Source of the DNA: Dactylorhiza incarnata
Lineage: Eukaryota > Streptophyta > Magnoliopsida > Asparagales > Orchidaceae
Direction of reading: 5' to 3'
DNA: 64,000 nucleotides
Assembly (NCBI GenBank): GCA_033032865.1
Contig: JAWHQI010000202.1
Coordinates: 3,658,001 to 3,722,000, forward strand
Part shown: positions 1-12,110 of the stretch, piece by piece
How the letters are laid out: each line of letters opens with the position of its first letter
Numbering within the stretch: position 1 is the first letter of the stretch
The notes under the pieces: generated by a model
Told to the model about the DNA's origin: nothing
What the model saw: only the letters and a program-made list of their open reading frames with translations
The model's database searches: none
Made by a program: the position numbers and the translations under genes

Positions 1-1
1 G

Positions 2-810
2 AATTCTAATCCTAAATACACTAAAAATCCTTTTACTGAGTGGACTATACCTCCAAGGAGATATCATCCACAAGGCTATAAGGATCAGCCTAAAATGTCA
101 TTTATCTCTGAATTTTGTGGTAACATAAAAGGACCCAAGGTAGTCTGGGTCAAAAACAACAAGTTTATGTTTTTGTGGTTGCAGGTACACAGCTATCCAA
201 GAACAAATCAAAAATGGTATTTGGATAGTGGCTTCTCAAAGCATATGACAGGGAACAAGGCCGACCTGAACAACTATAAGGCAATGCTTGGACCCAAGGT
301 GATCTTTGGAGACTCCAACTGTGGACAAACCAAAGGCTATGAACAAATTAAAGTTGGAGTAGTGACATTCAAGGAAGTAACCTATGTCAAAGGTCTGAAG
401 CATAACCTCATCAGCATAAGTCAATTATGTGATGAAGGTTATCAGGTAACATTTAATAAATCAGAATGTATTATTAAGACTTCTGATAATAATATTGTTT
501 TATCAGGTTTTAGGCAAGGCAACATATATTTGGTAAATTTCAATTCATCAAAATCAGAAATTTGTTTATTTAATGAGCTAAGCAAATCTAGTGAATTATG
601 GCATAAAAGATTAGGACATGTAAACCTTAGTACCAATGCCAAACTATCTAAGGACAATCTTGTTAGAGGTATACCATCAGGATCATATAAGAAAGAAGGT
701 CTTTGTAGGGCATGTCAATTGGGTAAGCAAACCAAAAATAACTTTAAATCATTATCTAAAGGTGATTCACCTAGAATCTATACTTGCTACATATGGACCT
801 TTTTGGACCT
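2..810 (+). pseudogene. Element A gag-pol, first part: gag end, protease, integrase start
   Basis: The frame is open from the left edge to the insertion point. The aspartic protease motif reads WYLDSGFSKHMTG (about nt 218-256); families normally have DSGCSRHMTG, so the Cys and Arg are changed. It is followed by the GAG-pre-integrase zinc region (WHKRLGHVNL to CRACQLGKQT, about 598-735). After about 770 the frame slips, because the expected integrase start (LLHMDLFGP) is recovered only in another frame. The protein is cut by T within the Gly-Pro of that motif. The upstream part is Pro/Tyr/Lys-rich gag tail. A viable pol of this family would be over 1300 residues. Confidence 0.88.
806..810. repeat. 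Target site duplication of element T (GACCT), left copy
   Basis: GACCT precedes the first base of T here and is repeated at 12111-12115 just after its last base. Removing T and one copy rejoins the integrase coding sequence of A at the Gly-Pro codons. Confidence 0.9.
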
Positions 811-1073
811 TGATGAGTCCCAAATATATACACATTTATGGACTCATCTGGGCCGATTTTCTAGTCTATGCACTACACTTTAGGCATGTTTTCGCTCATA
901 TTTGTTATTCCATGCTATGTGCACTTCTAGGCCCGTTTTGGTGTTATTTCTTGTTTATCTTCATTCTTAGTTTTCATGCATGGTTAAGTGTCACTTTCAG
1001 TGGTTTGATTAGTGTTGTATGCTGGAGCAGGTGTCGTGCAGGTGTTTCCGGTACAATTCTGTACAGGAACACA

Positions 1074-1335
1074 GCGCACGATCACTGGCTCTGTTGCGCA
1101 CGACCACTGGTCGTGCGCCACTGATCGTGTGCACTTAACCCCTGAAAACTGAGTTCTGTTTTCCTTATCGCACGACCACTTACGATAGCGCGCACGATCA
1201 CTGGTCGTGCGCCACTGGTCGTGCGAACATTGTATTTTATAATCTTTTCCCCTTGCAGGCTCCGTCCAGGCAGGCGCACGATCACAGGATGATTGTGCGC
1301 ACGACCACTGGTCGTGCGCCAACGATCGTGCGCAC
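1074..1335. promoter_or_regulatory. Palindromic motif array upstream of the LTR TATA box (T, LTR 1)
   Basis: Repeated GCGCACGA(T/C)CACTGG and its inverted form fill this block. The core CACGACCACTGGTCGTG is a near-perfect hairpin with a one-base loop; it occurs intact near 1096-1118 and 1297-1319. The last copy ends about 15 bp before CTATAAAG. A position just upstream of TATA suggests a promoter element array (inference). Confidence 0.7.
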
Positions 1336-1350
1336 TGTTTATTCCTGCGC

Positions 1351-1358
1351 CTATAAAG
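1351..1358 (+). promoter_or_regulatory. TATA box of T LTR 1
   Basis: CTATAAAG directly follows the palindrome array. The same sequence is at the matching place in LTR2 and LTR3. It is the likely core promoter of the genomic transcript. Confidence 0.65.
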
Positions 1359-2453
1359 TGCCCTGCTCGCGATTTAGGTCAGATCCTCGCCATTTTTCCG
1401 CCCACCTCTGCCGTTTTCGCCCCTTCCGCAGGGTTTTCGCCCCATCCATCGCTGCCCACCATATGGAGGTGCTCTGGGCTTGTTCTTCACGCCAACCTTG
1501 AGCCGGAGCTTCCTCTCGGCCTCCTCCTTCATCCTTGAGCTCCAAGGAGAGGTTTCTAGCCCAAAGATCGCCAACATCGAGCAAGGAGATCGTGTATCAG
1601 AGGAGATTGGATCGTGACACTAAGAAGACGAGCCATTGGGAGGAAGTGACAGCCCTCCTCTACCTCGGACGCAGTTGAAGACCGAGCTTGGACGCGGATT
1701 GACAACCCAGCAATTCTAACCGTGAATCTTCGGCAAGGCTTCGGATGTGGTCAACTCCTTTACTCTCTTTTTCCTTCCTTATGTTGTTGATTGTATAAAC
1801 TAGTTCCTTCTATATTTTGATGATGTGTGCGATGAACAATATTGCTTAAAGTTTATTTCATTTATTTGGAATCATTTAGTTCATATGTGCTTATTGAGGT
1901 GCGCCCCCATCTAATTTCCATTCCACCATCGTGTTCGGTGCCGCCCTAGCAATTGCTAGTGGCGTGCTTGTCGAAGAGGTGCCGGCGACCCTCATTCCGT
2001 TAGCCTACTCGCCCATCCGCCTACCGAAGCGTGGCATAGCGGCCCGTGTATTCCATCCCGCCTAACGAAGCAGCGCGCTCAAGGCCTGCATAGTTCGATC
2101 CGTTTGCCAACTCGTCCATCCGCCCTTGCGATGCAGCGCGCTCAAGGACTGCCTAGTCTCCATCCCGCCAAGTGAAGCACTGCATTGCGGCATTGCATAG
2201 GAGTAGTCATAGCTTTTTCTCTTTATTTTTCCACAATCCAAAACCCCCGTTTCCGCAATCCATCCAACCCAAAGGACTTCGATCTCAAGTCCTTCCTCGA
2301 ACGTTAACTCCACCTTACTGTGTTCCTTTGAGATTCGATACTCGAGGATTTACTCCTCGTTTTATATTACTTGAACGATCGGTACACTGCCGTTTCGTGC
2401 CGCAGTCGAGCTACCGCCTATAGCGGTGTGCGAGATTTGCGCCATCAAGTTTT

Positions 2454-2470
2454 TGGCGCCTTTGCCGGGG
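2454..2470 (+). other. Primer binding site (tRNA-Asp type), T internal copy 1
   Basis: TGGCGCCTTTGCCGGGG lies 6 bp after the LTR. It matches the 3' end of plant tRNA-Asp with one G-to-T change relative to the second copy. Confidence 0.85.
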
Positions 2471-2661
2471 AACACAGTCGTGTGAGTTTTCTGGAGAGGG
2501 AGAACCTGAGAGAGAAGCCCTTCCATTTGTAAATTGCATTTCTTTGTTTTATTTCTTTTTATTCCATTTTCCTGTTTTAATTAGGTTGCTTTAGTAATTT
2601 TTGTTAGGTGTAGTATTTTGCACACTAGCATTTTTATTTTGAATCGTATTATCTTCACACT

Positions 2662-3896
2662 ATGTGGGCACATCTTAATTTCCGTTGCCGTTGGTGTGGA
2701 GCTACCTCCCACTCTAGTGATGAATGCCCTACGGAGAATAGTAGGCATAATTCTTATAGCCCAGCATATGGAGCACCGACTTCGTCTTGTACTCCATATG
2801 GTGCGCGTAAGTCTTATGGCTACTCTGCTGAGCCTTTACCATCTTACTTCTTTTCGGCTTCAGCACCCGCTGTGCCAAAGAAGCCCGCTAGGCAGTGCCA
2901 GTTTTGTCGGAGCACTGATCATGTCTTGAAGGACTGTGCTGTGTATTTTCGCCAGTTGGACGAGGATGACGAGCCGGATATCCGGATTGTCCCAACTCCT
3001 AACTCTGGCGGCACACCTTCAACATCCGGTTATGTGTCTTTGTCACCTTCACATCTTGAAGGGTATGGCATGGACACGGTCACCTGATGTGCGACTGATC
3101 TATGCACCGACATTGCTGAGCCTATTCTCCATGTGCATCCACCACCCCTAGTGGACTCGATTCCTTGTGAGGGATCGGTGCTCAACCTTTATCCGAGTAC
3201 TATTATTCTCCCTGTTGTGCATACTACGCTCGTCTTGATGACATTGTTGATGATGTGTCGCAGGATGAGGTGGGTGATCTGAGTGTTGTGCCTATTCCTA
3301 TGAAGGAGGACAACCTCCAAGGTGAAGAGGAGTTTTCCTCAGCACCGGTGGAGGAAGTCCAAATCCTAAGCCTGGCCACCGTTGATCCCGCCGAATCTTG
3401 TAGCATTGATGAGAATGCAAACATTATTTTACTTACCCAACCTGATGGGAGTGAGACCGGGACCACTCCCCCGATTTTTGATTATTTATGTTCTTCGTCT
3501 TGTTTATTTCTCGATCCCCCCTCTTCATCCGAGCCTGTGCAGGTTGAGTCTTCACAGGTACCCCAGGAGGATTTGGTGCATATTGCCCAAGTCAATGATG
3601 AGAGCATCCTCTTATGTGAGGAGGTTGATTCCCCCTCTGTAGAGGAAACTCCACTCATTGCCTTTTCCTCCTGCCACCTCCCTGTTGACGACACCTTGCT
3701 AGGCAAGGATGTGTTTGGTGAGTTGAGTGAGGATATATCCTCCTCTTCTTACTTTCTGTTTCCAATTCCTGCGTTATGTAGGTATTATTATATGGGTAGA
3801 GGAGTAAATGTTCTGTCGCCGTATAGGTACCCGCTACCGACACGGATATTAGGCCAGTTACCTGTCCACTTCTCCTTCCATACGCCCATTAGCTAG
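2662..3896 (+). pseudogene. Element T gag-like ORF, copy 1 (two CCHC zinc knuckles plus acidic region)
   Basis: The first 141 codons hold two zinc knuckles of the C-X2-C-X4-H-X4-C form, CRWCGATSHSSDEC and CQFCRSTDHVLKDC, joined by a Tyr/Ser/Pro-rich linker. Such knuckles are nucleic-acid binding parts of gag nucleocapsid. A TGA at 3085-3087 ends this part. The frame then continues, a one-base deletion near 3232 shifts it, and a Glu/Asp/Ser-rich stretch (3255-3896) follows. No capsid-like helical domain is recognisable. The second copy at 7493 keeps one frame throughout, which shows both halves belong to a single ORF of about 411 codons. Function beyond RNA/DNA binding is unknown. Confidence 0.75.
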
Positions 3897-5641
3897 AACC
3901 TTTAGTGTTTGAATAAGTCGTGCTGGGATGACAATAACCCCAGTAGTTATCTAACTTTCTCATGCATTTCATTTTATTCAATCCTGCTTAGTTAGCTGTA
4001 GTTTATTTTAGTTTATCTTCTTCTTTTGTTTTTGCGGAGCTGACCCCTGCAGGTATCTTTTCTGGACGGCGGATGCTGCGACTCATTTTAGCTTACACGC
4101 CAATCTTCTGGTGTGCTCATTTCTGAGCACTGGGTACACTCTTTCCCTAGCCTTTTCTGATTTTCTTGTCATATATTTTGTGGATTGTTTAGTTTAAGTC
4201 TGGGGGAGAGCAGTTTTTGTGCCCACTCACGTGCACTCTTGCATAGCATGCTAGAAGTACTTTTATTTTAGCTTATTGGAAATTGTTGTTCATTCTCATT
4301 GCACACCACAGCACCCACTTGAGCGCGTACTCATCTGTTTGCTTGCTCTGTTGTGAATTTAATTCTTCTGCATATTTGGAAAAGTCTAAGCGATGGCTTA
4401 GGACTATGTAGCAGAGTAAAATGTTGACTCCAGTAGTGCTCCTAGTCGAGTGCTCTGTTGCATATAAATTTGTGTATATTAGACTTCTCTTTATACTTAT
4501 GGTTTTATATTTTTCTCTATTAGTGTAAATGTTGTTTACTCTACTCAAATGGTGAATCCGGTGGAATCAAACTGTAGCATAGGGATGTGTGTAAATGATC
4601 GCTAGACTCGTATTGCTTGAGTCGGGAGAAAGGAGAATCTTTCTCGGTGGCTAGAACTTGCCCCAAGCGATTCTTGAAGCATTGGCATAGGATAGTTCTA
4701 GTGCGTGAGAATGACGTAGGCCATTATTTTGGCCTGGTTGAGCTTTTTATTTCATGCCTATCATCTACCCTTGCTAGCCCCTTTGTGCCTACCCCTTCCT
4801 CTTGATTCAGCCCCACTTCTATCGCACCAAAAGCTTAAAAGCCTAACCTAGTTGCACACCCAAATCTGAGCTTTAAATTATAGTTATGTTTACATTTTGG
4901 GGGGTGTTGATGTGGTAATTTTTATAGTGGAAATTGTGGGTGTATTCATTGATACTTTTGCTGAAAAAGAAAAGAAAGAAAAAGAAGAATGAAGAAGAGA
5001 AAGAAAAGAAAAAAAAGGGGGATTGTTATGAAAAAAGTTGAATTGAAAATTTTGAGATTTTGGTATTGGGAGTGGGCGGTGCACACACCTATGTTGCAAA
5101 AGTCCACGTCTAGGGGTGTGGTGCATTTGTTTATTATCGTCGTGCGGGTAGCTCTATCTTATGCTCATGTTGGGTTAGGTGTGCTTAGCCTCCATGTTTA
5201 TCTTTGTTTACCTCACCGTAACCCAAGCCCCATCTCTAACCTAAAGTCCTACCGACTCACGATATGGACCAATCTAGTTTCGTGGAGAGAATGTGACCGA
5301 GTGAGCTTATGGTCACCGACACTGATGGATTTCAGTGGAGTATGTCCCGCATCCCGATCTTGAGCAATGCTCATCTCAGCGCTTAGTTTACTTTCTCCAT
5401 ATGCATGACCGGACGATTCACCGTAGTTCACCATTTTGAGTAGTTGTAATATGCTTTTACTCTTTTAGAAATATATAAACTGTTTATATAATCAGAAATC
5501 TTCTCTACTATTTTTCTTATGCACATGAGCATGCGACATCGCATGGTACTCTGTATTGTAATTTTAAGCCATCTACTTTTCTTTCCCCGTTCGCTTAGAA
5601 TTTGTTTGCTCGGGACGCGCAAACAGGTAAGTCTGGGGGTG
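3897..5641 (+). other. Element T non-coding 3' internal region, copy 1, ending in the polypurine tract
   Basis: No convincing coding capacity. It contains an internal purine motif AAGTCTGGGGG at 4196-4206, a long A/G run at about 4974-5023, and a degenerate third copy of the motif near 5107. The priming-type copy AAGTCTGGGGGTG at 5629-5641 is immediately before LTR2. The last serves as plus-strand primer by position. Confidence 0.75.
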
Positions 5642-7278
5642 TGATGAGTCCCAAATATATACACATTTATGGACTCATCTGGGCCGATTTTCTAGTCAAT
5701 GCACTACACTTTAGGCATGTTTTCGCTCATATTTGTTATTCCATGCTATGTGCACTTCTAGGCCCGTTTTGGTGTTATTTCTTGTTTATCTTCATTCTTA
5801 GTTTTCATGCATGGTTAAGTGTCACTTTCAGTGGTTTGATTAGTGTTGTATGCTGGAGCAGGTGTCGTGCAGGTGTTTCCGGTACAATTCTGTACAGGAA
5901 CACAGCGCACGATTACTGGCTCTGTTGCGCACGACCACTAGTCGTGCGCCACTGATCGTGTGCACTTAACCCCTGAAAACTGAGTTCTGTTTTCCTTATC
6001 GCACGACCACTTACGATAGCACGCACGATCACTGGTCGTGCGCCACTGGTCGTGCGAACATTGTATTTTATAATCTTTTCCCCTTGCAGGCTCCGTCCAG
6101 GCAGGCGCACGATCACAGGATGATAGTGCGCACGACCACTGGTCGTGCGCCAACGATCGTGCGCACTGTTTATTCCTGCGCCTATAAAGTGCCCTGCTCG
6201 CGATTTAGGTCGGATCCTCGCCATTTTTCCGCCCAGCTCCGCCGTTATCGCCCCATCCGCAGGTTTTTCGCCCCATCCATCGCCGCTCACCATATGGAGG
6301 TGCTCCGGGCTTGTTCTTCACGCCAACCTTGAGCCGGAGCTTCCTCTCGGCCTCCTCCTTCATCCTTGAGCTCCAAGGAGAGGTTTCTATCCCAAAGATC
6401 GCCAATATCGAGCAAGGAGATCGTGTATCTGAGGAGATTGGATCGTGACATGAAGAAGACCAGCCATTAGGAGGAAGTGACAGCCCTCCTCTACCTCGGA
6501 CGCATCTGAAGACCGAGCTTGGACGCGGATTGACAACCCAGCGATTCTAACCGTGAATCTTCGGCAAGGCTTCGGATGTGGTCAACTCCTTCACTCTATT
6601 TTTCCTTCCTTATGTTGTTGATTGTATAAACTAGTTCCCTCTATATTTTGATGATGTGTGCGATGAACAATATTGCTTAATGTTTATTTCATTTATTTGG
6701 AATCATTTAGTTCATATGTGCTTATTGAGGTGCGCCCCCATCTAATTTCCATTCCACCATCGTGTTCGGTGCCGCCCTAGCAATTGCTAGTGGCGTGCTT
6801 ATCGAAGAGGTGCCGGCGACCATCATTCTGTTAGCCTACTCGCCCATCCGCCTACCGAAGCGTGGCATAGCGGCCCGTGTATTCCATCCCGCCTAACGAA
6901 GCAGCCCGCTCAAGGCCTGCATAGTTCGATCCGTTTGCCTACTCGTCCATCCGCCCTTGCGACGCAGCGCGCTCAAGGCCTGCCTAGTCTCCTTCCCGCC
7001 AAGCGAAGCACTGCATAGCGGCATTGCATAGGAGTAGTCATAGCTTTTTCTCTTTATTTTTCCACAATCCAAAACCCCCGTTTCCGCAATCCATCCGACC
7101 CAAAGGACTTCAATCTCAAGTCCTTCCTCGAACGTTAACTCCACCTTACTGTGTTCCTTTGAGATTCGATACTCAGGGATTTACTCCTCGTTTTATATTA
7201 CTTGAACAATCTGTACACTGCCGTTTCGTGCCGCAGTCGAGCTACCGCCTATAGCGGTGTGTGAGATTTGCGCCATCA
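5642..7278 (+). repeat. Element T LTR 2 (shared middle LTR)
   Basis: 1637 bp, nearly identical to LTR1. It carries the palindrome array (5905-6166) and the CTATAAAG box. By position it is both the 3' LTR of the left unit and the 5' LTR of the right unit. Confidence 0.93.
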
Positions 7279-7284
7279 TGTTTT

Positions 7285-7301
7285 TGGCGCCGTTGCCGGG
7301 G
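7285..7301 (+). other. Primer binding site (tRNA-Asp), T internal copy 2
   Basis: TGGCGCCGTTGCCGGGG is a perfect match to the 3' end of plant tRNA-Asp over 17 bases, 6 bp downstream of LTR2. Confidence 0.9.
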
Positions 7302-7492
7302 AACACAGTCATGTGAGTTTTCTGGAGAGGGAGAACCTGAGAGAGAAGCCCTTCCATTTGTAAATTGCATTTCTTTGTTTTATTTCTTTTTATTCCATTT
7401 TCCTGTTTTAATTAGGTTGCTTTAGTAATTTTTGTTAGGTGTAGTATTTTGCACACTAGCATTTTTATTTTGAATCGTATTATCTTCACACT

Positions 7493-8728
7493 ATGTGGGC
7501 ACATCTTAATTTCCGTTGCCGTTGGTGTGGAGCTACCTCCCACTCTAGTGATGAATGCCCTACGGAGAATAGTAGGCATAATTCTTATAGCCCAGCATAT
7601 GGAGCACCGACTTCGTCTGGTACTCCATATGGTGCGCCTAAGTCTTATGGCTACTCTGCTGAGCCTTTACCATCTTACTTCTTTTCGGCTTCAGCACCCG
7701 CTGTGCCAAAGAAGCCAGCTAGGCAGTGCCGGTTTTGTCGGAGCACTGATCATGTCTTGAAGGACTGTGCTGAGTATTTTTGCCAATTGGACGAGGATGA
7801 CGAGCCGGATATCCGGATCGTCCCAACTCCTAACTCTGGCGGCACACCTTCAACATCCGGTTATGTGTCTTTGTCACCTTCACATCTTGAAGGGTATGGC
7901 ATGGACACGGTCACCTGATGTGCGGCTGATCTATGCACCGACATTGCTGAGCCTATTCTCCATGTGCATCCACCACCCCTAGTGGACTCGATTCCTTGTG
8001 AGGGATCGATGCTCAACCTTTATCCGAGCACTATTCTTCTCCCTGTTGTGCATACTACGCTCATCTCCGACGACATTGTTGATGATGTGTCGTAGGATGA
8101 GGTGGGTGATCTGAGTGTTGTGCCTATTCCTATGAAGGAGGACAACCTCCAAGGTGAAGAGGAGTTTACCTCAGCACCGGTGGAGGAAGTCCAAATCCTA
8201 AGCCTGGCCACCTTTGATCCCGCCGAATCTTGTAGCATTGATGACAATGCAAACATTATTTTACTTACCCAACCTGATGGGAGTGAGACCGGGACAACTC
8301 CCCCGATTTTTGATTATTTATGTTCTTCGTCTTGTTTATTTCTCGATCCCCCCTCTTCATCCGAGCCTGTGCAGGTTGAGTCTTCACAGGTACCCCAGGA
8401 GGATTTGGTGCATATTGCCCAAGTCAATGATGAGAGCATCCTCTTATGTGAGGAGGTTGATTCCCCCTCCGTAGAGGAAACTCCACTCATTGCCTTTTCC
8501 GCCTGCCACCTCCCTGTTGACGACACCTTGCTAGGCAAGGATGTGTTTGGTGAGTTGAGTGAGGATATATCCTCCTCTTCTTACTTTCTGTTTCCTCTAC
8601 CTGCGTTATGTAGGTATTATTATTTGGGTAGAGGAGTAACTGTTCTGTCGCCGTATAGGTACCCGCTACCAACACGGATATTAGGCCAGTTACCTGTCCA
8701 CTTCTCCTTCCATATGCCCATTAGCTAG
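7493..8728 (+). pseudogene. Element T gag-like ORF, copy 2 (single frame with two stops)
   Basis: One reading frame of about 411 codons runs from the ATG in TATGTGGGC to the stop after HMPIS. It is broken by TGA at 7916-7918 and TAG at 8093-8095. Zinc knuckles CRWCGATSHSSDEC and CRFCRSTDHVLKDC sit near residues 9-22 and 77-90. The C-terminal half is acidic and Ser/Pro-rich with a Tyr-rich end. Copy 1 still has CAG at the TAG site, so that stop is a recent C-to-T change here. The TGA is shared by both copies and so predates the duplication, or is read through. It is a likely nucleocapsid-type protein without enzymes. Confidence 0.78.
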
Positions 8729-10474
8729 AACCTTTAGTTTTTGAATAAGTCATGCTGGGATGACAATAACCCCAGTAGTTATCTTACTTTCTCATGCATT
8801 TCATTTTATTCAATCCTGCCTAGTTAGCTGTAGTTTATTTTAGTTTATCTTCTTCTTTTGTTTTTGCGGAGCTGACCCCTGCAGGTATCTTTTCTGGATG
8901 GCGGATGCTGCGTCTCATTTTAGCTTACACGCCAATCTTTTGGTGTGCTCATTTCTGAGCACTGGGTACACTCTTTCCCTAGCCTTTTCTGATTTTCATG
9001 TCATATATTTTGTGGATTGTTTAGTTTAAGTCTGGGGGAGAGCAGTTTTTGTGCCCACTCATGTGCACTCTTGCATAGCATGCTAGAAGTACTTTTATTT
9101 TAGCTTATTGGAAATTGTTGTTCATTCTCATTGCACACCACAGCACCCACTTGAGCGCGTACTCATCTGTTTGCTTGCTCTGTTGTGAATTTAATTCTTC
9201 TGCATATTTGGGAAAGTCTAAGCGATGGCTTAGGACTATGTAGCAGAGTAAAATGTTGACTCCAGTAGTGCTCCTAGTCGAGTGCTCGGTTGCATAGAAA
9301 TTTGTGTATATTAGACTTCTCTTTATACTTATGGTTTTATATTTTTCTCTATTAGTGTAAATGTTGTTTACTCTACTCAAATGGAGAATCCGATGGAATC
9401 AAACTGTAACATAGGGATGTGTGTAAACGATCGCTAGACTCGTATTGCTTGAGTCGGGAGAAAGGAGAATCTTTCTCGGTGGCTAGAACTTGCCCCAAGC
9501 GATTCTTGAAGCATTGGCATAGGATAGTTCTAGTGCGTGAGAATGACGTAGGCCATTATTTTGGCCTGGTTGAGCTTTTTATTTCATGCCTATCATCTAC
9601 CCTTGCTAGCCCCTTTGTGCCTACCCCTTCCTCTTGATTCAGCCCCACTTTTATCGCACCAAAAGCTTAAAAGCCTAACCTAGTTGCACACCCAAATCTG
9701 AGCTTTAAATTATAGTTATGTTTACATTTTGGGGGGTGTTGATGTGGTAATTTTTATAGTGGAAATTGTGGGTGTATTCATTGATACTTTTGCTGAAAAA
9801 GAAAAGAAAGAAAAAGAAGAATGAAGAAGAGAAAGAAAAGAAAAAAAAAAGGTGGATTGTTATGAAAAAAGTTGAATTGAAAATTTTGAGATTTTGGTAT
9901 TGGGAGTGGGCGGTGCACACACCTATGTTGCAAAAGTCCAAGTCTGGGGGTGTGGTGCATTTTTTATTATCGTCGTGCGGGTACCTCTATCTTATGCTCA
10001 TGTTGGGTTAGGTGTGCTTAGCCTCCATGTTTATCTTTGTTTACCTCACCGTAACCCAAGCCCCATCTCTAACCTAAAGTCCTACTGACTCACGCTATGG
10101 ACCAATCTAGTGTCGTGGAGAGAATGTGACCGGGTGAGCTTATGATCACCGACACTGATGGATTTCAGTGGAGTATGTCCCACATCACGATCTTGAGCAA
10201 TGCTCATCTCAGCGCTTAGTTTACTTTCTCCGTATGCATGACCGGACGATTCACCGTAGTTCACCATTTTGAGTAGTTGTAATATGCTTTTACTCTTTTA
10301 GAAATATATAAACTGTTTATATAAACAGAAATCTTCTCTACTATTTTTCTTATGCACTTGAGCATGCGACTTCGCATGGTTCTCTGTATTGTAATTTTAA
10401 GCCATCTACTTTTCTTTCGCCGTTCGCTTAGAATTTGTTTGCTCGGGATTCGCAAACAGGTAAGTCTGGGGGTG
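8729..10474 (+). other. Element T non-coding 3' internal region, copy 2, ending in the polypurine tract
   Basis: Same layout as copy 1. AAGTCTGGGGG occurs at 9028-9038, 9940-9950 and 10462-10472, the last touching LTR3. A long purine run lies at about 9797-9853. No coding capacity supported. Confidence 0.75.
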
Positions 10475-12110
10475 TGATGAGTCCCAAATATATACACATT
10501 TATGGACTCATCTGGGCCGATTTTCTAGTCTATGCACTACACTTTAGGCATGTTTTCGCTCATATTTGTTAGTCCATGCTATGTGCACTTCTAGGCCCGT
10601 TTTGGTGTTATTTCTTGTTTATCTTCATTCTTCGTTTTCATGCATGGTTAAGTGTCACTTTCAGTGGTTTGATTAGTGTTGTATGCTGGAGCAGGTGTCG
10701 TGCAGGTGTTTCCGGTACAATTCTATACAGGAACACAGCGCACGATCACTGGCTCTGTTGCGCACGACCACTGGTCGTGCGCCACTGATCGTGTGCACTT
10801 AACCCCTGAAAACTGAGTTCTGTTTTCCTTATCGCACGACCACTTACGATAGCGTGCACGATCACTAGTCGTGCGCCACTGGTCGTGCGAACATTGTATT
10901 TTATAATCTTTTCCCCTTGCAGGCTCCGTCCAGGCAGGCGCACGATCACAGGATGATAGTGCGCACGACCACTGGTCGTGCGCCAACGATCGTGCGCACT
11001 GTTTATTCCTGCGCCTATAAAGTGCCCTGCTCGCGATTTAGGTCGGATCCTCGCCGTTTTTCCGCCCAGCTCCGCCATTTCGCCCCTTCCGCAGGTTTTT
11101 CGCCAAATCCATCGCCGCCCACCATATGGAGGTGCTCCGGGCTTGTTCTTCACGCCAACCTTGAGCCGGAGCTTCCTCTCGGCCTCCTCCTTCATCCTTG
11201 AGCTCCAAGGAGAGGTTTCTAGCCCAAAGATCGCCAATATCGAGCAAGGAGATCGTGTATCGGAGGAGATTGGATCGTGACACGAAGAAGACGAGCCATT
11301 GGGAGGAAGTGACAGCCCTCCTATACCTCGGACGCAGTTGAAGACCGAGCTTGGACGCGGATTGACAACCCAGCGATTCTAACAGTGAATCTTCGGCAAG
11401 GCTTCGGATGTGGTCAACTCCTTTACTCTCTTTTTCCTTCCTTATGTTGTTGATTGTATAAACTAGTTCCCTCTATATTTTGATGATGTGTGCGATGAAC
11501 AATATTGCTTAATGTTTATTTCATTTATTTGGAATCATTTAGCTCATATGTGCTTATTGAGGTGCGCCCCCATCTAATTTCCATTCCACCATCGTGTTCG
11601 GTGCCGCCCTAGCAATTGCTAGTGGCGTGCTTGTCGAAGAGGTGCCGGCGACCCTCATTCCGTTAGCCTACTCGCCCATCCGCCTACCGAAGCGTGGCAT
11701 AGCGGCCCGTGTATTCCATCCCGCCTAACGAAGCAGCGCGCTCAAGGCCTGCATAGTTCGATCCGTTTGCCTACTCGTCCATCCGACCTTGTGACGCAGC
11801 GCGCTCAAGGCATGCCTATTCTCCATCCCGCCAAGCGAAGCACTGCATTGCGGCATTGCATAGGAGTAGTCATAGCTTTTTCTCTTTATTTTTCCAAAAT
11901 CCAAAACCCCCGTTTCCGCAATCCATCCGACCCAAAGGACTTCGATCTCAAGTCCTTCCTCGAACGTTAACTCCACCTTACTGTGTTCCTTTGAGATTCG
12001 ATACTCGGGGATTTACTCCTCGTTTTATATTACTTGAACGATCAGTACACTGCCGTTTCGTTCCGCAGTCGAGCTACCGCCTATAGCGGTGTGTGAGATT
12101 TGCGCCATCA
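10475..12110 (+). repeat. Element T LTR 3
   Basis: 1636 bp, with the palindrome array at 10738-10999 and TATA box following. It ends GCGCCATCA against the right GACCT duplication (12111-12115). Confidence 0.93.

Larger units (their letters stand above)
811..2447 (+). repeat. Element T LTR 1
   Basis: 1637-bp LTR with TGATG/CATCA ends. It holds a palindrome-rich block, then a TATA box (about 1352-1358). A GC-rich, C/T-rich transcribed portion and a long AT-rich 3' part ending GCGCCATCA follow. Long open frames inside it on both strands come from the palindrome block and are not genes. Confidence 0.93.
811..12110 (+). mobile_element. Element T: Athila-like non-autonomous element, tandem three-LTR form
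   Basis: Three near-identical LTRs of about 1637 bp alternate with two internal regions of about 3.2 kb. The whole block is bounded by GACCT on both sides, so it behaves as one insertion. LTR ends are TGATG...CATCA. Each LTR is followed by a primer site matching plant tRNA-Asp, and LTR2 and LTR3 are preceded by the purine tract AAGTCTGGGGGTG. Both internal regions carry one gag-like ORF with two zinc knuckles and no protease, RT or integrase, so the element is of the LARD/TR-GAG kind. Primer site and purine tract resemble Athila-lineage Ty3/gypsy elements. The tandem form is best explained by unequal recombination between LTRs of sister copies (inference). Confidence 0.92.

Noticed and set aside
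984..1501. Open frames on both strands in the T LTRs with repeated HDQWRTTSGRA-like peptides
   Set aside because: They are produced by the palindromic GCGCACGA.CACTGG array, occur in overlapping frames on both strands, and sit in LTR promoter sequence.
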